A stretch of 64,000 bases of DNA from Paraneptunicella aestuarii. GTDB taxonomy: Bacteria; Pseudomonadota; Gammaproteobacteria; Enterobacterales; Alteromonadaceae. The translations under genes and the position numbers were made by a program. The notes under the pieces were generated by a model, which saw only the letters and a program-made list of their open reading frames with translations, was not told where the DNA came from and searched no databases. Within the stretch, counting starts at the first letter, position 1. Every line of letters starts with the position of its first letter. The stretch lies in NCBI RefSeq assembly GCF_019900845.1, contig NZ_CP074570.1, positions 2,418,001 to 2,482,000 on the forward strand. Direction: 5' to 3'. Below, one piece after another: positions 54,725 to 64,000 of the stretch.

Positions 54725-55393
54725 CTACTTTTTAGGTTCTGCCGGGGGGCTTTCGCTTTGCTCTGAAATAGCCTCTACCAATTTCTTCACCAACTCTGTT
54801 TTTTCGTCCTTTTTCTCTTCTTCTTTCTCTGGAAAACGAACGATTTGAAGATTTAGGTCATACCTGGACTCTAAACGCAATTTTTCACTATATGCTTTTC
54901 CTTCATCGTCATACTTACCTATAGTGATCAATGTAACTTTTTTATTGGTTGGCGTTTTGAATTTGAATTTTTGTACCAGTTTAGGATCCAGTTCGAGGCT
55001 TTTGATTTCTGAATCGGCTAACGCATCATTTAAAAATGTACCGAAATAGATAGTAGTAGAGGCTGGCTTGGTAGGGTTACGTAACAAATCCGCCTGTGTG
55101 AAATAATCGGCATCATCCTCTTCTGGCTGTGCCTGAGTAGCTTGCGCTTGCTCGTCCGTTTGAGCTCCTGGAGTTTGTCCGTCAGCAGTTACCTGTTGAA
55201 TATCAGAAGAGGCTTGTTGTGTTTCTTCCTGAATATCCTGCTCAGCCGTTTCTGCCCCCCCTTTCATTTTAATGATAAGCGCATTTACAGGTTCCTTCAC
55301 CTGATCGGCTATATCACTGGGTAAAGGGAAAAAGATAGCGGCACCATATCCTAAAGCTATCAACAATGCTGCGATCAGCAATTTCTTGATCAT
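54725..55393 (-). CDS. Membrane-anchored protein with possible SPOR-like end
   Basis: 222 residues. An N-terminal signal anchor (KKLLIAALLIALGYGAAIFF) is followed by a Gln/Ala/Glu-rich low-complexity region (about 50-95) and a compact C-terminal domain (TIYFGTFLNDALADSEIKSL; VTLITIGKYDDEGKAYSEKL; LNLQIVRFPEK) whose strand-helix pattern suggests a SPOR-like fold. This is inference. The tail is highly charged. It is transcribed away from the bacterioferritin genes, with which it shares the upstream gap. Confidence 0.65.
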   Translation of the reverse strand: MIKKLLIAALLIALGYGAAIFFPLPSDIADQVKEPVNALIIKMKGGAETAEQDIQEETQQASSDIQQVTADGQTPGAQTDEQAQATQAQPEEDDADYFTQADLLRNPTKPASTTIYFGTFLNDALADSEIKSLELDPKLVQKFKFKTPTNKKVTLITIGKYDDEGKAYSEKLRLESRYDLNLQIVRFPEKEEEKKDEKTELVKKLVEAISEQSESPPAEPKK

Positions 55394-55567
55394 CCTGGCA
55401 ACTCAAACCTGCAACTAACTAATAAATAAAGGATAAGCATAAACTGAATTGGGAATATTTGAGAGTAAAACATAGTAAATATTACCCAAATCAAAAACGA
55501 ATTGATAACAATGGTCTAAACAAGAATCATTATTGTTGTTATCTCATTGTTTTTTATCGGTTTTTCT

Positions 55568-55581
55568 TTGATCTAAATCAA
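55568..55581. promoter_or_regulatory. FNR/Anr box upstream of bacterioferritin genes
   Basis: TTGATCTAAATCAA fits TTGAT-N4-ATCAA exactly. Its centre lies 62 bp before the first bacterioferritin start. If it works as a class II activator site (-41.5), transcription would begin near 55616, with TACGAT at 55601 as a possible -10. Confidence 0.7.
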
Positions 55582-55636
55582 TTTTGCGACTACACTTCTC
55601 TACGATTACTAACTAACAGACTTGAGCGACATCACT

Positions 55637-56107
55637 ATGCAAGGCAATACGAGCATCATTACGCTCCTAAATGAAGTGCTTACCCAGGAATTAACATCTA
55701 TAAACCAGTTTTTCCTACACGCACGCATGTATAAAAATTGGGGATTAGGCAAGCTCAATGATGTTTGCTACAAGAAATCCATTCTTGATATGAAGCAAGC
55801 CGATAAATTAATGGAGCGAATTCTGTTTTTAGAAGGACTTCCCAATCTACAGAATTTAGGCAAGTTGCAGATTGGTGAACACACGGAGGAAATGCTGAAG
55901 TGTGATTATGATTTCGAAGTAGCTCAATTACCGAAAATTAAACAGGCAATCATGACTTGTGAACAAGAAAAAGACTTTGTTACTCGTGAATTGCTTGTGG
56001 AATTACTGGATAAAGAAGAAGAGCATATTGATTGGCTGGAAACGCAATTTTATCAAATTGATAAAATGGGAATTGAAACTTACCTGCAAGCTCAACTAGA
56101 GGATTAA
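55637..56107 (+). CDS. bfr: Bacterioferritin, haem-binding type subunit
   Basis: 156 residues from the ATG at 55637; a TTG at 55622 is an alternative. Bacterioferritin fold opening [20 protein letters not shown]. The haem-ligand Met52 is present (LDMKQAD). Of the ferroxidase ligands, E18, E94, E127 and H130 are kept, but position 51 is Asp and 54 is Gln instead of Glu and His, so the diiron site is impaired. It matches the haem-binding partner of two-subunit bacterioferritins. The second subunit gene follows 4 nt later. Confidence 0.88.
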   Translation: MQGNTSIITLLNEVLTQELTSINQFFLHARMYKNWGLGKLNDVCYKKSILDMKQADKLMERILFLEGLPNLQNLGKLQIGEHTEEMLKCDYDFEVAQLPKIKQAIMTCEQEKDFVTRELLVELLDKEEEHIDWLETQFYQIDKMGIETYLQAQLED

Positions 56108-56111
56108 TATC

Positions 56112-56579
56112 ATGCAAGGCAAACAAAAAGTGATTGATGCATTAAATACATTACTCCGCAATGAGCTAACAGCGATGGATCAGTATTTTATTCATTCCAG
56201 AATGTATCAGGATTGGGGACTCAATAAATTATATGAGCGCATTGATCATGAGTTCGACGATGAAAAACAACATGCTTCATTATTAATTGAGCGTATTTTG
56301 TTTTTGGAAGGTACGCCTGATATGAGTCAGCGTGATCCACTAATGATTGGCAAAGACGTCCCTTCTATGCTGGAGAACGATCTAAAAGTAGAATATCTGG
56401 TTGATACCTTGCTTAAAGATACCATCGCATTATGTGAACAAGAGCAGGATTACGTTACTCGAAATATGCTCCACACATTAATTGAAGATACGGAAATGGA
56501 TCATGCTTATTGGCTGGAAAAACAACTTGGCTTAATTAAGCGCATTGGTTTAAACAATTATTTGCAATCGCAAATGTAA
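56112..56579 (+). CDS. bfr: Bacterioferritin, ferroxidase-type subunit
   Basis: 155 residues. The ferroxidase ligands are present: E18, E51, H54 (DDEKQHA), E94 and the ExxH at 128/131. Position 52 is Lys rather than Met, so this chain cannot ligate haem in the usual way. It complements the preceding subunit, which has the Met but a degenerate ferroxidase site, as in other paired bacterioferritins (for example Neisseria BfrA/BfrB). Mixed 24-mers storing iron are likely. Same operon and FNR-type control. Confidence 0.9.
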   Translation: MQGKQKVIDALNTLLRNELTAMDQYFIHSRMYQDWGLNKLYERIDHEFDDEKQHASLLIERILFLEGTPDMSQRDPLMIGKDVPSMLENDLKVEYLVDTLLKDTIALCEQEQDYVTRNMLHTLIEDTEMDHAYWLEKQLGLIKRIGLNNYLQSQM

Positions 56580-56597
56580 ATAAATTGCATTATTTAA

Positions 56598-57068
56598 TTA
56601 ACGATTTGTAAAAAAATCGTAAGTCGAAATAACAGTTTGGTTAGCAGATAACCCTAATGCATCTTTATCAGCTTGCCATTCTGTTGTTATTCGCCAATGC
56701 ATTTTTGGTTCACTACAACTCCCAAGAAACATTATTGCGGTAATTTCTTTATTTTGATGATGAATATCCTCGATAATTAAAGGTGATTTCCCCATATACA
56801 TATTTACACCTTCAACCCACGCTTTTTTTAAATTCCATCCATCAGAAAGATACAATTTAACCCTGATTTCAGCTTCAACAACCACGGGATCAGGCGAAAA
56901 AGCAATCTGTAAACGAGCTTTATTCAAACATGCATCCCCGTCCAAACACACTGTTTCCGTAGGACTCAGCGCATTATCATGCTCAGGAATAACCAGCTTA
57001 TTCCATACTCCAATAAAAACGAGAGTCATGAGCAATAAAAATACCGGAAGATAATTGCGAATTTGCAC
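56598..57068 (-). CDS. Membrane-anchored hypothetical protein next to the cbb3 genes
   Basis: 156 residues. An N-terminal anchor (LPVFLLLMTLVFIGVWNKLV) is followed by a periplasmic beta-rich domain with CLDGDACLNKARLQIAFSPD, WNLKKAWVEGVNMYMGK and FLGSCSEPKMHWRITTEW. Three Cys are present. The pattern is reminiscent of FixH/YtkA-like domains, but I do not recognise a family. It diverges from ccoN, and the FNR box at 57118 lies about 56 bp upstream of its start, a good activation distance. A role tied to low-oxygen respiration or metal delivery is possible. Confidence 0.65.
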   Translation of the reverse strand: MQIRNYLPVFLLLMTLVFIGVWNKLVIPEHDNALSPTETVCLDGDACLNKARLQIAFSPDPVVVEAEIRVKLYLSDGWNLKKAWVEGVNMYMGKSPLIIEDIHHQNKEITAIMFLGSCSEPKMHWRITTEWQADKDALGLSANQTVISTYDFFTNR

Positions 57069-57380
57069 AAGTATTAATCTCTTCTAAATTCATTGTTGAT
57101 TCAAATAATTCTATTAATTGATCAAGATCAAGTTAATTCATAAGTCGCTGTTAATTTAGTAAGAAAAACCGTATTATCGGCGCGAATTTGTTTAGCGGCT
57201 TTGGTGCATATTTGACTACTTTTTTTTTAAAGTATGTCTATGCTTTATTAACTGGTTAATTAAACCAGTTTAACAAGAAATGGCAGTTTAAACATTTTTA
57301 ACAGTAGTACGTAGCTATCGCTTATGGTGCTACGGAGTCAACCGCATAAAATATTAGTAACAAGTGGAAGAATCCCGAAA
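57069..57380. other. Divergent regulatory region upstream of ccoN
   Basis: 312 bp between divergent genes. It holds the FNR box at 57118-57131 and, at 57250-57270, AACTGGTT / AACCAGTT with a 5-nt spacer, which is either a leader hairpin or an operator. If the box drives ccoN by class II activation, the leader would be about 215 nt. Confidence 0.5.
57118..57131. promoter_or_regulatory. FNR/Anr box between ccoN and the divergent gene
   Basis: TTGATCAAGATCAA is a perfect FNR/Anr site (TTGAT-N4-ATCAA). cbb3 operons are classic FNR/Anr targets. Its centre is about 56 bp from the divergent start at 57068 and about 256 bp from ccoN. Confidence 0.85.
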
Positions 57381-58817
57381 ATGAGTGAAACGAGTCACAC
57401 ACTCCCAGACTATAACTATAAAATAGTTAGACAATTCGCAGTCATGACTGTGATATGGGGAATTGTCGGAATGACAGTTGGTGTTTTGCTTGCGGCACAG
57501 TTAATTTGGCCCGAGCTAAACTTTAATACCCCTTGGTTAACCTACTCACGTTTAAGGCCGTTGCACACCAACGCGGTAATTTTTGCATTTGGTGGCTGTG
57601 CCCTGTTCGCAACCTCTTACTATGTTGTGCAACGAACGTGTCAAACCCGCATATTTAGTGACAAGTTAGCTTCTTTCACTTTCTGGGGATGGCAAGCAGT
57701 AATTCTTTGTGCTGCATTATCGTTGCCACTGGGATACACCACATCAAAAGAATATGCAGAACTGGAATGGCCAATTGATATTCTAATTGCGGTGGTTTGG
57801 ATTGCTTATCTGATTAACTTCTTTGCTACGTTGGTGATTCGTAAAGTGTCCCATATTTACGTTGCAAACTGGTTTTTTGGTGCGTTTATCGTAACAGTCG
57901 CAGTGCTGCATATCGGTAACAGCATGGCGATTCCGGTTTCATTTACCAAGTCCTACTCAATTTATGCGGGTGCGGTAGATGCCATGATGCAATGGTGGTA
58001 CGGGCACAATGCTGTAGGCTTCTTCCTGACAGCAGGTTTCCTGGGCATGATGTACTACTTCGTACCCAAGCAAGCTGGTCGTCCGGTTTACTCCTATCGC
58101 TTATCGGTTATTCACTTTTGGGCTTTGATTTCTCTTTATATCTGGGCAGGCCCTCACCATTTACATTACACAGCATTGCCTGACTGGACTCAGTCTTTAG
58201 GCATGGTAATGTCAATTATTCTGTTTGTTCCATCCTGGGGTGGCATGATCAACGGTATCATGACGCTATCTGGCGCTTGGCACAAACTACGTTCAGACCC
58301 TATTTTGCGCTTCCTGATTGTATCCCTGTCTTTCTATGGTATGTCTACCTTTGAAGGCCCGATGATGTCAATCAAGACAGTAAACGCACTTTCTCACTAC
58401 ACAGACTGGACCATTGGTCACGTTCACTCAGGAGCTTTAGGTTGGGTAGCCATGGTTTCAATTGGTTCTATTTACCACCTAATCCCTATTTTGTTCGGTC
58501 AAGCACAAATGCATAGCGTTCGTCTGATTAACGTTCATTTCTGGTTAACCACTATTGGCGTTGTACTGTACATCGTTGCCATGTGGATATCCGGTATCAT
58601 GCAAGGTTTGATGTGGCGCGCAGTGAATGCTGACGGAACACTCACCTATAGCTTTGTAGAAAGTGTTGAAGCTTCAATGCCTTACTACTTCATGCGCTTT
58701 CTGGGTGGCTGCTTCATCGTTGTAGGTATGTTTGTCATGGCCTATAACGTTTACCGCACTATTGCTGCTCCAAAAGCAGAAGCGGAAAACAAAGAATTAG
58801 AAGCACAGCCGGCATAA
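57381..58817 (+). CDS. ccoN: cbb3-type cytochrome c oxidase subunit I
   Basis: 478 residues from the ATG at 57381 (GGAAG 10 nt upstream); a start at 57324 would add 19 residues without function. Twelve spans. Haem and copper ligands are in place: [15 protein letters not shown] (low-spin haem), [19 protein letters not shown] (CuB histidines) and [11 protein letters not shown]. It reduces O2 at high affinity in the inner membrane and pumps protons. First gene of ccoNOQP. Confidence 0.95.
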   Translation: MSETSHTLPDYNYKIVRQFAVMTVIWGIVGMTVGVLLAAQLIWPELNFNTPWLTYSRLRPLHTNAVIFAFGGCALFATSYYVVQRTCQTRIFSDKLASFTFWGWQAVILCAALSLPLGYTTSKEYAELEWPIDILIAVVWIAYLINFFATLVIRKVSHIYVANWFFGAFIVTVAVLHIGNSMAIPVSFTKSYSIYAGAVDAMMQWWYGHNAVGFFLTAGFLGMMYYFVPKQAGRPVYSYRLSVIHFWALISLYIWAGPHHLHYTALPDWTQSLGMVMSIILFVPSWGGMINGIMTLSGAWHKLRSDPILRFLIVSLSFYGMSTFEGPMMSIKTVNALSHYTDWTIGHVHSGALGWVAMVSIGSIYHLIPILFGQAQMHSVRLINVHFWLTTIGVVLYIVAMWISGIMQGLMWRAVNADGTLTYSFVESVEASMPYYFMRFLGGCFIVVGMFVMAYNVYRTIAAPKAEAENKELEAQPA

Positions 58818-58827
58818 GGAGAAGCAC

Positions 58828-59433
58828 ATGAAAAACGTACATGAAATAGTAGAAAAGAATACTGGCCTACTCGCTATATTCATTTTGATTGCTATCAGCT
58901 TCGGTGCCATGGTTGAGATTGCTCCACTAATGTATCAACAACAAACCATGACACCTGTTGATGGCCTTAAGCCTTACTCAGCCCTGCAATTGGAAGGCCG
59001 CGATATTTATATTCGCGAAGGCTGTGTGGGTTGCCATAGTCAGATGATCCGTCCATTCAGAGCGGAAACTGAGCGTTATGGTCACTACTCAGTCGCCGGT
59101 GAATCTGTATGGGAACATCCTTTCTTGTGGGGTTCCAAACGTACAGGTCCGGATCTGGCTCGAGTAGGTGGTCGTTATAGTGATGATTGGCACAGAGTTC
59201 ATTTAACCAACCCAAGAGCTGTAGTACCAGAATCCAATATGCCAGCCTATCCATGGTTGTTAGAAAACAAGCTGGATGGCAAACATACCGCCAAGAAAAT
59301 GGAAGTCTTTCAGTCCTTCGGTGTTCCTTACACGAAAGAAGACATTGAAGGTGCCCAGAAAGCTGTTGCAGGTAAAACTGAAATGGAAGCGCTTATTTCA
59401 TATCTGCAATCTTTGGGAACTGCACTGAAATGA
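58828..59433 (+). CDS. ccoO: cbb3-type cytochrome c oxidase subunit II
   Basis: 201 residues with one N-terminal span ([20 protein letters not shown]) and a periplasmic monohaem cytochrome domain with [12 protein letters not shown] and axial Met in ESNMPAYPW. It passes electrons from CcoP to CcoN. It starts 10 nt after ccoN; its stop overlaps the ccoQ start. Confidence 0.95.
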   Translation: MKNVHEIVEKNTGLLAIFILIAISFGAMVEIAPLMYQQQTMTPVDGLKPYSALQLEGRDIYIREGCVGCHSQMIRPFRAETERYGHYSVAGESVWEHPFLWGSKRTGPDLARVGGRYSDDWHRVHLTNPRAVVPESNMPAYPWLLENKLDGKHTAKKMEVFQSFGVPYTKEDIEGAQKAVAGKTEMEALISYLQSLGTALK

Positions 59434-59618
59434 TGGACTACGGCATAGTCGGTAGCATTTTCACAGTGCTGGTATTGGTATTTTTTATTGGGATTGTTAT
59501 TTGGGCGTTTAGCAAAAAATCCCAGAAAGGCTTTGACGAAGCAGCCAATCTGGTTTTTGACGACGAACAAGATAATAAGGCTTCAGCCGAGTATAAACGG
59601 GAGTCATCGTTAAAATGA
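59430..59618 (+). CDS. ccoQ: cbb3-type oxidase subunit CcoQ
   Basis: 62 residues with a single span ([20 protein letters not shown]) followed by [20 protein letters not shown], the usual CcoQ layout. It stabilises the oxidase complex. It overlaps both neighbours by 4 nt. Confidence 0.9.
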   Translation: MMDYGIVGSIFTVLVLVFFIGIVIWAFSKKSQKGFDEAANLVFDDEQDNKASAEYKRESSLK

Positions 59619-60565
59619 GTAGTTTTTGGAGCATTTGGATCAGCATAATCAGCTTGGGTACAATAATGGGTTGCTTCCTATTATTGCGCTGGTGCTTGAA
59701 AAACAAAACAGGCGTAAAAGAAGGTGACGATATGCATCATGAATTTGATGGTATCGTTGAAATTAACAACCAGTTGCCGCGTTGGTGGACAATCATGTTC
59801 TACGCAACGTCGGTTTGGGCTTTGGTTTATCTGGCACTCTACCCAGGTTTAGGTAATTTTGAAGGCTTGTTAGGCTGGAAGAGTTCGAATCAGGGCGTAT
59901 TGTCGATGGCTGAATCTAAAGCAGCGGTTGAAGAAGCCAGCAAAAACGGCAAACTGGTTCAGTATGACCGTGAAATGAGAATGGCAGAAGAACGCTTTGA
60001 CCCTATTTTCAAAGCCTATGCAGCTAAGCCAACAACGGATTTGATTAACGATCCGGAAGCCATGAAAGTAGGCCAGCGTTTGTTCTTGCAGAACTGTTCT
60101 CAGTGTCATGGTTCAGACGCTCGCGGTCAACGCGGCTTCCCTAACCTGACCGACAATGACTGGTTGTATGGTGGTACACCTGACAAAATCAAGGAAACCA
60201 TTTTGCATGGACGTCACGGCAACATGCCTTCATGGGCATCGTTTGGCGAGCAAGGTGTTAAAGAAGTTGTTGCTTATGCACTAAGCTTAAGCGGACGTTC
60301 TGTTGATGAAGACCTGCAAGAAAAAGGTAAAGCCCGTTTCGCAGTTTGTGCCGGTTGTCACGGTATGGATGCTAAAGGTAATCAAGCTCTTGGCGCACCA
60401 AACCTGACCGACAACATCTGGTTATACGGCGCAAGTGAAAAAGCGGTGACAGAAAGTGTTACAAATGGTCGTGCTGGTGTTATGCCTGCGTTTAAAGACC
60501 GTTTAGGCGAAGACAAAGTACACGTTCTAGCATCGTATATTTACAGCCTCTCACAAGAACAATAA
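59615..60565 (+). CDS. ccoP: cbb3-type cytochrome c oxidase subunit III (dihaem)
   Basis: 316 residues. Two N-terminal spans; the conserved FDGIVEINNQLPRWW between them. Two cytochrome c domains carry CSQCHG and CAGCHG, with the Met ligand regions GNMPSWASFG and GVMPAFKDRLG. It accepts electrons from cytochrome c. It ends at a strong terminator, so the assembly genes may be transcribed less than the structural genes. Confidence 0.95.
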   Translation: MSSFWSIWISIISLGTIMGCFLLLRWCLKNKTGVKEGDDMHHEFDGIVEINNQLPRWWTIMFYATSVWALVYLALYPGLGNFEGLLGWKSSNQGVLSMAESKAAVEEASKNGKLVQYDREMRMAEERFDPIFKAYAAKPTTDLINDPEAMKVGQRLFLQNCSQCHGSDARGQRGFPNLTDNDWLYGGTPDKIKETILHGRHGNMPSWASFGEQGVKEVVAYALSLSGRSVDEDLQEKGKARFAVCAGCHGMDAKGNQALGAPNLTDNIWLYGASEKAVTESVTNGRAGVMPAFKDRLGEDKVHVLASYIYSLSQEQ

Positions 60566-60576
60566 AATCTGTTCTT

Positions 60577-60602
60577 AAAGCCCCGGCATTTACCGGGGCT
60601 TT
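60577..60602 (+). terminator. Intrinsic terminator after ccoP
   Basis: The 10-bp stem AAAGCCCCGG / CCGGGGCTTT with a 6-nt loop sits 12 bp after the ccoP stop, between structural and assembly genes. Its T run is short, so read-through is possible. Confidence 0.8.
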
Positions 60603-60655
60603 GATTATGTACCTCTAGAACACAGCATTTCCTTAAGGAACAACAAGTAGCATCC

Positions 60656-61150
60656 ATGTTCAAAGACAACGACAAATTGCCTTGGCATAAACAATTCTGG
60701 CCCTGGTTTCTTATTACCATGCCAGTTCTTTCCGTAGCCTTAGGCATACTTATGCTGGTATTGGCAACCACCACCGAAAACAGTCTGGTACGGGACGATT
60801 ACTACAAAGAAGGCAAAGCAATTAACATCAATATTGAAAAATTGCGTCATGCCAAAGAGTTAGGCATTGAAGCTGAGCTCAAAGTGTCACCCGATAAAGT
60901 GCAATTAACGTTCATTCATGCGGAGCCTGAAGATAAAGCCGCATTAATGCTAGAGTTTTATCATTCAACACAGGAAGAGAAAGACGTTAATGTTCTACTG
61001 ACCCGTAATCTCCAAGGGGTCTACGAAGCCAGTTTAAGCGAGCCCTTGCAAGGAAAATGGCAAATCACCTTATGGCCACATCACAAGGAATGGAAAATTC
61101 AGGAAACGATTGGTCTTCCTCAAAGTGGCACAATTAAATTAATCCCCTAG
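60656..61150 (+). CDS. ccoH: cbb3 oxidase assembly protein CcoH/FixH
   Basis: 164 residues. The FixH pattern is PWHKQFWPWFLITMPVLSVA (single span) and then the conserved VRDDYYKEGKAININ, with a periplasmic beta domain. It assists maturation of the cbb3 oxidase. It is preceded by AAGGAACAAC and lies 25 bp before ccoI. No ccoG (ferredoxin-like) gene lies between ccoP and ccoH, where it often sits. Confidence 0.9.
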   Translation: MFKDNDKLPWHKQFWPWFLITMPVLSVALGILMLVLATTTENSLVRDDYYKEGKAININIEKLRHAKELGIEAELKVSPDKVQLTFIHAEPEDKAALMLEFYHSTQEEKDVNVLLTRNLQGVYEASLSEPLQGKWQITLWPHHKEWKIQETIGLPQSGTIKLIP

Positions 61151-61175
61151 CCGTCCATTAGACTAGCAACGAACA

Positions 61176-63647
61176 ATGCATCCAGATAGCCATACCTGTT
61201 TTCACTGCGCTCAACCCTTACCTGCTGATCAGAAGTTCAAGGTGAGTATTCTTGGACACGACGAATCATTTTGCTGCCCGGGATGCCAAGCCGTGGCTCA
61301 AGCTGTGGTAGACAATGGGCTGGAAGACTATTATCGCTTCCGCTCCGAACCAGCAGAAAAAGCCTCAGATGAAGACGAATTAGTCAGCCAGTTACAGTTG
61401 TACGACAACCCTGTTCTGCGCGACGAACTGGTATTGGATGAAGGCGATACCAGTACAATCCAGCTCACCATTGAAGGTATGAAGTGTGCAGCCTGCGCCT
61501 GGCTCATTGAAAAGCAGGTATTACAGCTCAACGGCGTTCTACGTATTGGCGTTGATGTCAGTGCCAACCGTGCAACCGTTGTCTGGCAGAAAAGCCAGCT
61601 ACCGCTAAGTAGAATACTGGAATGTATTGCAGAAATTGGTTATCAGGCACGTCCTTTTCAACCTGACGCTTTTGAAGAAAACTATAAAACCGAAACCAAA
61701 CGTTTTCTTAAAAAGCTCGGTTTGTCTGGCTTGCTTTCCATGCAAGTCATGATGTTCGCTTTCGGCCTGTATTTCGGTATTTTCGGAGACATAGACGCCG
61801 AAACGCAAACCTATTTCCACTGGATAAGCCTCATTCTCACCGTGCCTGTTGTTGTTTACTCAGGCTCTGAATTTTTTGTCAGTGCCCTCAATGCGCTTTC
61901 AGCACGCCAAGTGAATATGGATGTGCCCATTAGCCTGGCTATCCTGATCATTTTCTCCTCAAGTGCGTATGCCACTGTTCAAGATCATGGCGCAGTCTAT
62001 TTTGAATCCGTCTGTATGTTTATTTTCTTGCTGCTCATAAGCCGCTTTTTAGAACATTTAAGCCGACGTAAAGCCGCAATGATGGCAGCTAACAGCAATA
62101 AACACATGCCTGTTACCGCCCGGCTTCTTATTGACGGTATTGAACAGCAATGTTTAGCTAAAACGTTAAAACCGGGACAGATCGTTAGAACCAAACCGGG
62201 AGAAATGCTGCCAGTCGATGGCAAAGTGGTTCAAGGGCAAAGCCATGTCGATGAATCCATGCTCACCGGTGAGTTCCAACCGGAACTAAAAAACGTTGGT
62301 GATACGGTTTATGGCGGAACAGTCAATCAAGGTAGTGTGTTAGAAGTCGAAGTCACACATAGCTTACAAAACTCCGCAGTGAGGCATATTAGTCGCCTTC
62401 AAGAGCTGGCTTTGGGAGAAAAACCCAGAATTGCCATTTTCGCCGATAAGCTCGCTAAGTTCTTTGTTTACGCGGTTTTATTGTTTGCAACAGGCACATT
62501 CCTGTATTGGTCAACCCTGCAAGACGAACATGCCTTAATGTATGCCGTTGCCGTGCTGGTTGCCACCTGCCCTTGTGCCTTGGGGCTCGCAACGCCCAGT
62601 GCATTGACCGCCGCAATGGCCAAGCTCAAGCAGTTTAATTTGATCCTGAAATCTGCCGATTTTCTGGAAAACCTTAATCAAATCGACACGGTTGTTTTTG
62701 ATAAAACCGGCACATTAACCGAAGGCAAATTCAGCCTGTTCCATTGGAAAAATTACAGCGATTTAAATGACGATCTGGTGTTAAGTATTGCGACCAGTTT
62801 GGAAGCCTGCTCCGAACACCCTATCGCCAAAGCCTTTACGGCACAGAACATAGAAAAAGTCGAACAGAGTAAAAACCACGTAGGTAAAGGTGTTGAAGGG
62901 GTTATTGCAGGTAAACACTATAAGATTGGCTCTGCAAACTATATTTTTAACTCCTCTACCCTGGAACAGCCTCATACACACAAAGAAGCCAACGTCTTTC
63001 TTGAATGCGAAGGTAAACTGATTGCCAGCTTTGAACTGCGAGATAAATTAAGCGAAGGAGTCCTCGCCTTTATTGATACCATTCGTCATTTACAACCAGT
63101 GATATTAAGTGGTGACAACAGAGCAAACGTAGCCAACATTGCCGAAGAATTGAATATCGCAGAATGGAAAGCAGAATGTCGCCCTGAAGACAAGCTGGAT
63201 TATATCAAGTCATTACAAGCTCAAGGCAAACGCGTGTTAATGGTAGGCGACGGCATTAATGATGGCCCTGTTTTAGCACAGGCAGATATTTCCGTAGCCG
63301 CATCAGGCGCTTCGGATCTCGCCAAAAATGCAGCGGATGTCATTATGCTGGGCGGCAACATTAGCAAATTAATCGCGTTATTTCGTATCGCTCAAAAAAC
63401 GCGCAATACTATCCGCACCAATATTCTCTGGGCATTGGGTTACAACACATCGGTATTACCCCTCGCCATGATCGGTTTTTTAACGCCCTGGATGGCCGTC
63501 ATCGGCATGTCACTGAGTTCTATCATTGTTGTCTATAACTCTACCCGACTTCTTTCTGTTAATATTCCCGACATTGCTAATGTACAGAGTTCTGACAACA
63601 ATCCACTCATGTCAGAAACAAAAGAAACGCCCAGAGAAACAGTATGA
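61176..63647 (+). CDS. ccoI: Copper-exporting P-type ATPase CcoI
   Basis: 823 residues. An N-terminal zinc-ribbon-like segment ([14 protein letters not shown]) is followed by a heavy-metal domain (MKCAACAWL). Eight spans, with the copper CPC motif in [13 protein letters not shown]. Catalytic motifs: [17 protein letters not shown] of CSEHPIAKA and [13 protein letters not shown] (the Gly after ND is usual in CcoI). It supplies copper to the CuB site of CcoN. It overlaps ccoS by 4 nt. Confidence 0.93.
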   Translation: MHPDSHTCFHCAQPLPADQKFKVSILGHDESFCCPGCQAVAQAVVDNGLEDYYRFRSEPAEKASDEDELVSQLQLYDNPVLRDELVLDEGDTSTIQLTIEGMKCAACAWLIEKQVLQLNGVLRIGVDVSANRATVVWQKSQLPLSRILECIAEIGYQARPFQPDAFEENYKTETKRFLKKLGLSGLLSMQVMMFAFGLYFGIFGDIDAETQTYFHWISLILTVPVVVYSGSEFFVSALNALSARQVNMDVPISLAILIIFSSSAYATVQDHGAVYFESVCMFIFLLLISRFLEHLSRRKAAMMAANSNKHMPVTARLLIDGIEQQCLAKTLKPGQIVRTKPGEMLPVDGKVVQGQSHVDESMLTGEFQPELKNVGDTVYGGTVNQGSVLEVEVTHSLQNSAVRHISRLQELALGEKPRIAIFADKLAKFFVYAVLLFATGTFLYWSTLQDEHALMYAVAVLVATCPCALGLATPSALTAAMAKLKQFNLILKSADFLENLNQIDTVVFDKTGTLTEGKFSLFHWKNYSDLNDDLVLSIATSLEACSEHPIAKAFTAQNIEKVEQSKNHVGKGVEGVIAGKHYKIGSANYIFNSSTLEQPHTHKEANVFLECEGKLIASFELRDKLSEGVLAFIDTIRHLQPVILSGDNRANVANIAEELNIAEWKAECRPEDKLDYIKSLQAQGKRVLMVGDGINDGPVLAQADISVAASGASDLAKNAADVIMLGGNISKLIALFRIAQKTRNTIRTNILWALGYNTSVLPLAMIGFLTPWMAVIGMSLSSIIVVYNSTRLLSVNIPDIANVQSSDNNPLMSETKETPRETV

Positions 63648-63931
63648 GTATTATTTACGTATTAATTCCATTAGCGATTCTCATTGTAGCCATCGCCATT
63701 GTGGTTTTCTTTTGGGCAGTAAAGAGCGATCAGTTTAATGATCTTGATAGGCAGGGATACAACATATTATTTGATGAGGACATTAAGCAGGATCATGCAT
63801 CAAAAGAAGCTCCTACCTCAGTAAATAATCATCATAGCCAAGCAGAGAAAGAGGAACCGTCTGTACATGAGGGCTCTGTCAGCGAAGAAAACTCTCAGCA
63901 ACCTTCCTCTTCTTCCAATCATGCACGTTGA
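63644..63931 (+). CDS. ccoS: cbb3 oxidase maturation protein CcoS, long form
   Basis: 95 residues. The first 45 match CcoS: one span ([20 protein letters not shown]) and then [20 protein letters not shown]. The remaining 50 residues are a Ser/Glu/His-rich tail, longer than most CcoS proteins (about 50-70). It is required for cofactor insertion in the oxidase in studied species. It overlaps the next gene by 11 nt. Confidence 0.9.
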   Translation: MSIIYVLIPLAILIVAIAIVVFFWAVKSDQFNDLDRQGYNILFDEDIKQDHASKEAPTSVNNHHSQAEKEEPSVHEGSVSEENSQQPSSSSNHAR

Positions 63932-64000
63932 TCTGATAGCCGCTTTTTTAATTGGCCTCGCTGGCAGTGTTCATTGTGTGTCGATGTGCGGCGGTGTCGT
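63921..64000 (+). CDS. TauE/SafE-family membrane protein (start only)
   Basis: The first 26 codons are visible from the ATG at 63921: a hydrophobic start and the diagnostic HCVSMCGGV. This motif marks the TauE/SafE-like proteins (sulfite-exporter superfamily, DsbD-like HCxxMCGG) that follow ccoS in many gammaproteobacteria and are probably linked to copper or oxidase assembly. It continues beyond the window. Confidence 0.8.
   Translation, partial: MHVDLIAAFLIGLAGSVHCVSMCGGV

Noticed and set aside
55505..55560. Possible Fur box upstream of the bacterioferritin genes (AATCATTATTGTTGTTATC).
   Set aside because: Only part of the 19-bp consensus is matched and symmetry is poor, unlike the clear box at 30866.

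Overview
The window comes from a marine-type gammaproteobacterium of moderate-to-low GC. The order ccoNOQP-ccoH-ccoI-ccoS-TauE/SafE, a DUF2058 protein, paired PPC-domain subtilases and a PanP-type decarboxylase domain all point to Alteromonadales or a close relative (inference; no ribosomal or tRNA gene is present to fix it). I see no CRISPR array, complete insertion sequence, tRNA or rRNA. All functional calls come from motifs and family resemblance read by eye.

Layout. 1-3164 (minus): J-domain protein (cut by the window edge) and an HscC-type Hsp70. 3388-7272 (plus): QseB/PmrA-like response regulator and kinase, then a cupredoxin, an FTR1-like membrane protein and a putative outer-membrane protein. 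7399-11815 (plus): a compact operon of thermostable-hemolysin family protein, AMP-forming ligase, haem-oxygenase-like diiron oxidase (HDO) candidate, SDR and TPR protein. CTTAAG half-sites of the same kind lie upstream of both the regulator gene and this operon. 11894-20148 (minus): a soluble CZB chemoreceptor; a 1514-residue protein in which a PanP-like aspartate decarboxylase sits inside an NRPS adenylation domain; a long-chain acyl-CoA ligase; a DUF2058 protein. 20531-23615: a small unknown, a sigma-54 activator and a possible gene relic. 23877-27559: two tandem secreted subtilases. 27686-30792 (minus): PiuC-type hydroxylase and a TonB siderophore receptor behind a Fur box.

31371-53270 (plus) is a type VI secretion cluster: small winged-helix-like protein, fused TssB-TssC, Hcp, TssE, TssF, TssG, VgrG with a nonapeptide-repeat needle, DUF2169-pentapeptide protein, second pentapeptide protein, DUF3540, DUF4150 PAAR-like, TssJ, TssK, TssL, TssM, TssA. 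ClpV, PpkA/PppA, Fha and a recognisable toxin/immunity pair are not in the window. 53303-57068 holds a GNAT, several unknowns and two complementary bacterioferritins behind an FNR-type box. 57381-64000 is the cbb3 oxidase operon (ccoNOQP) with ccoH, ccoI, ccoS and the start of a TauE/SafE-family gene, with a second FNR-type box upstream.

The most unusual items are (i) the adenylation domain interrupted by an aspartate decarboxylase, whose specificity residues read like a beta-alanine code, so one chain may make and activate beta-alanine; (ii) the HDO operon and its apparent shared regulation with the two-component/FTR1-like operon; and (iii) a T6SS with a fused sheath subunit, no ClpV nearby and a TssM lacking a P-loop.
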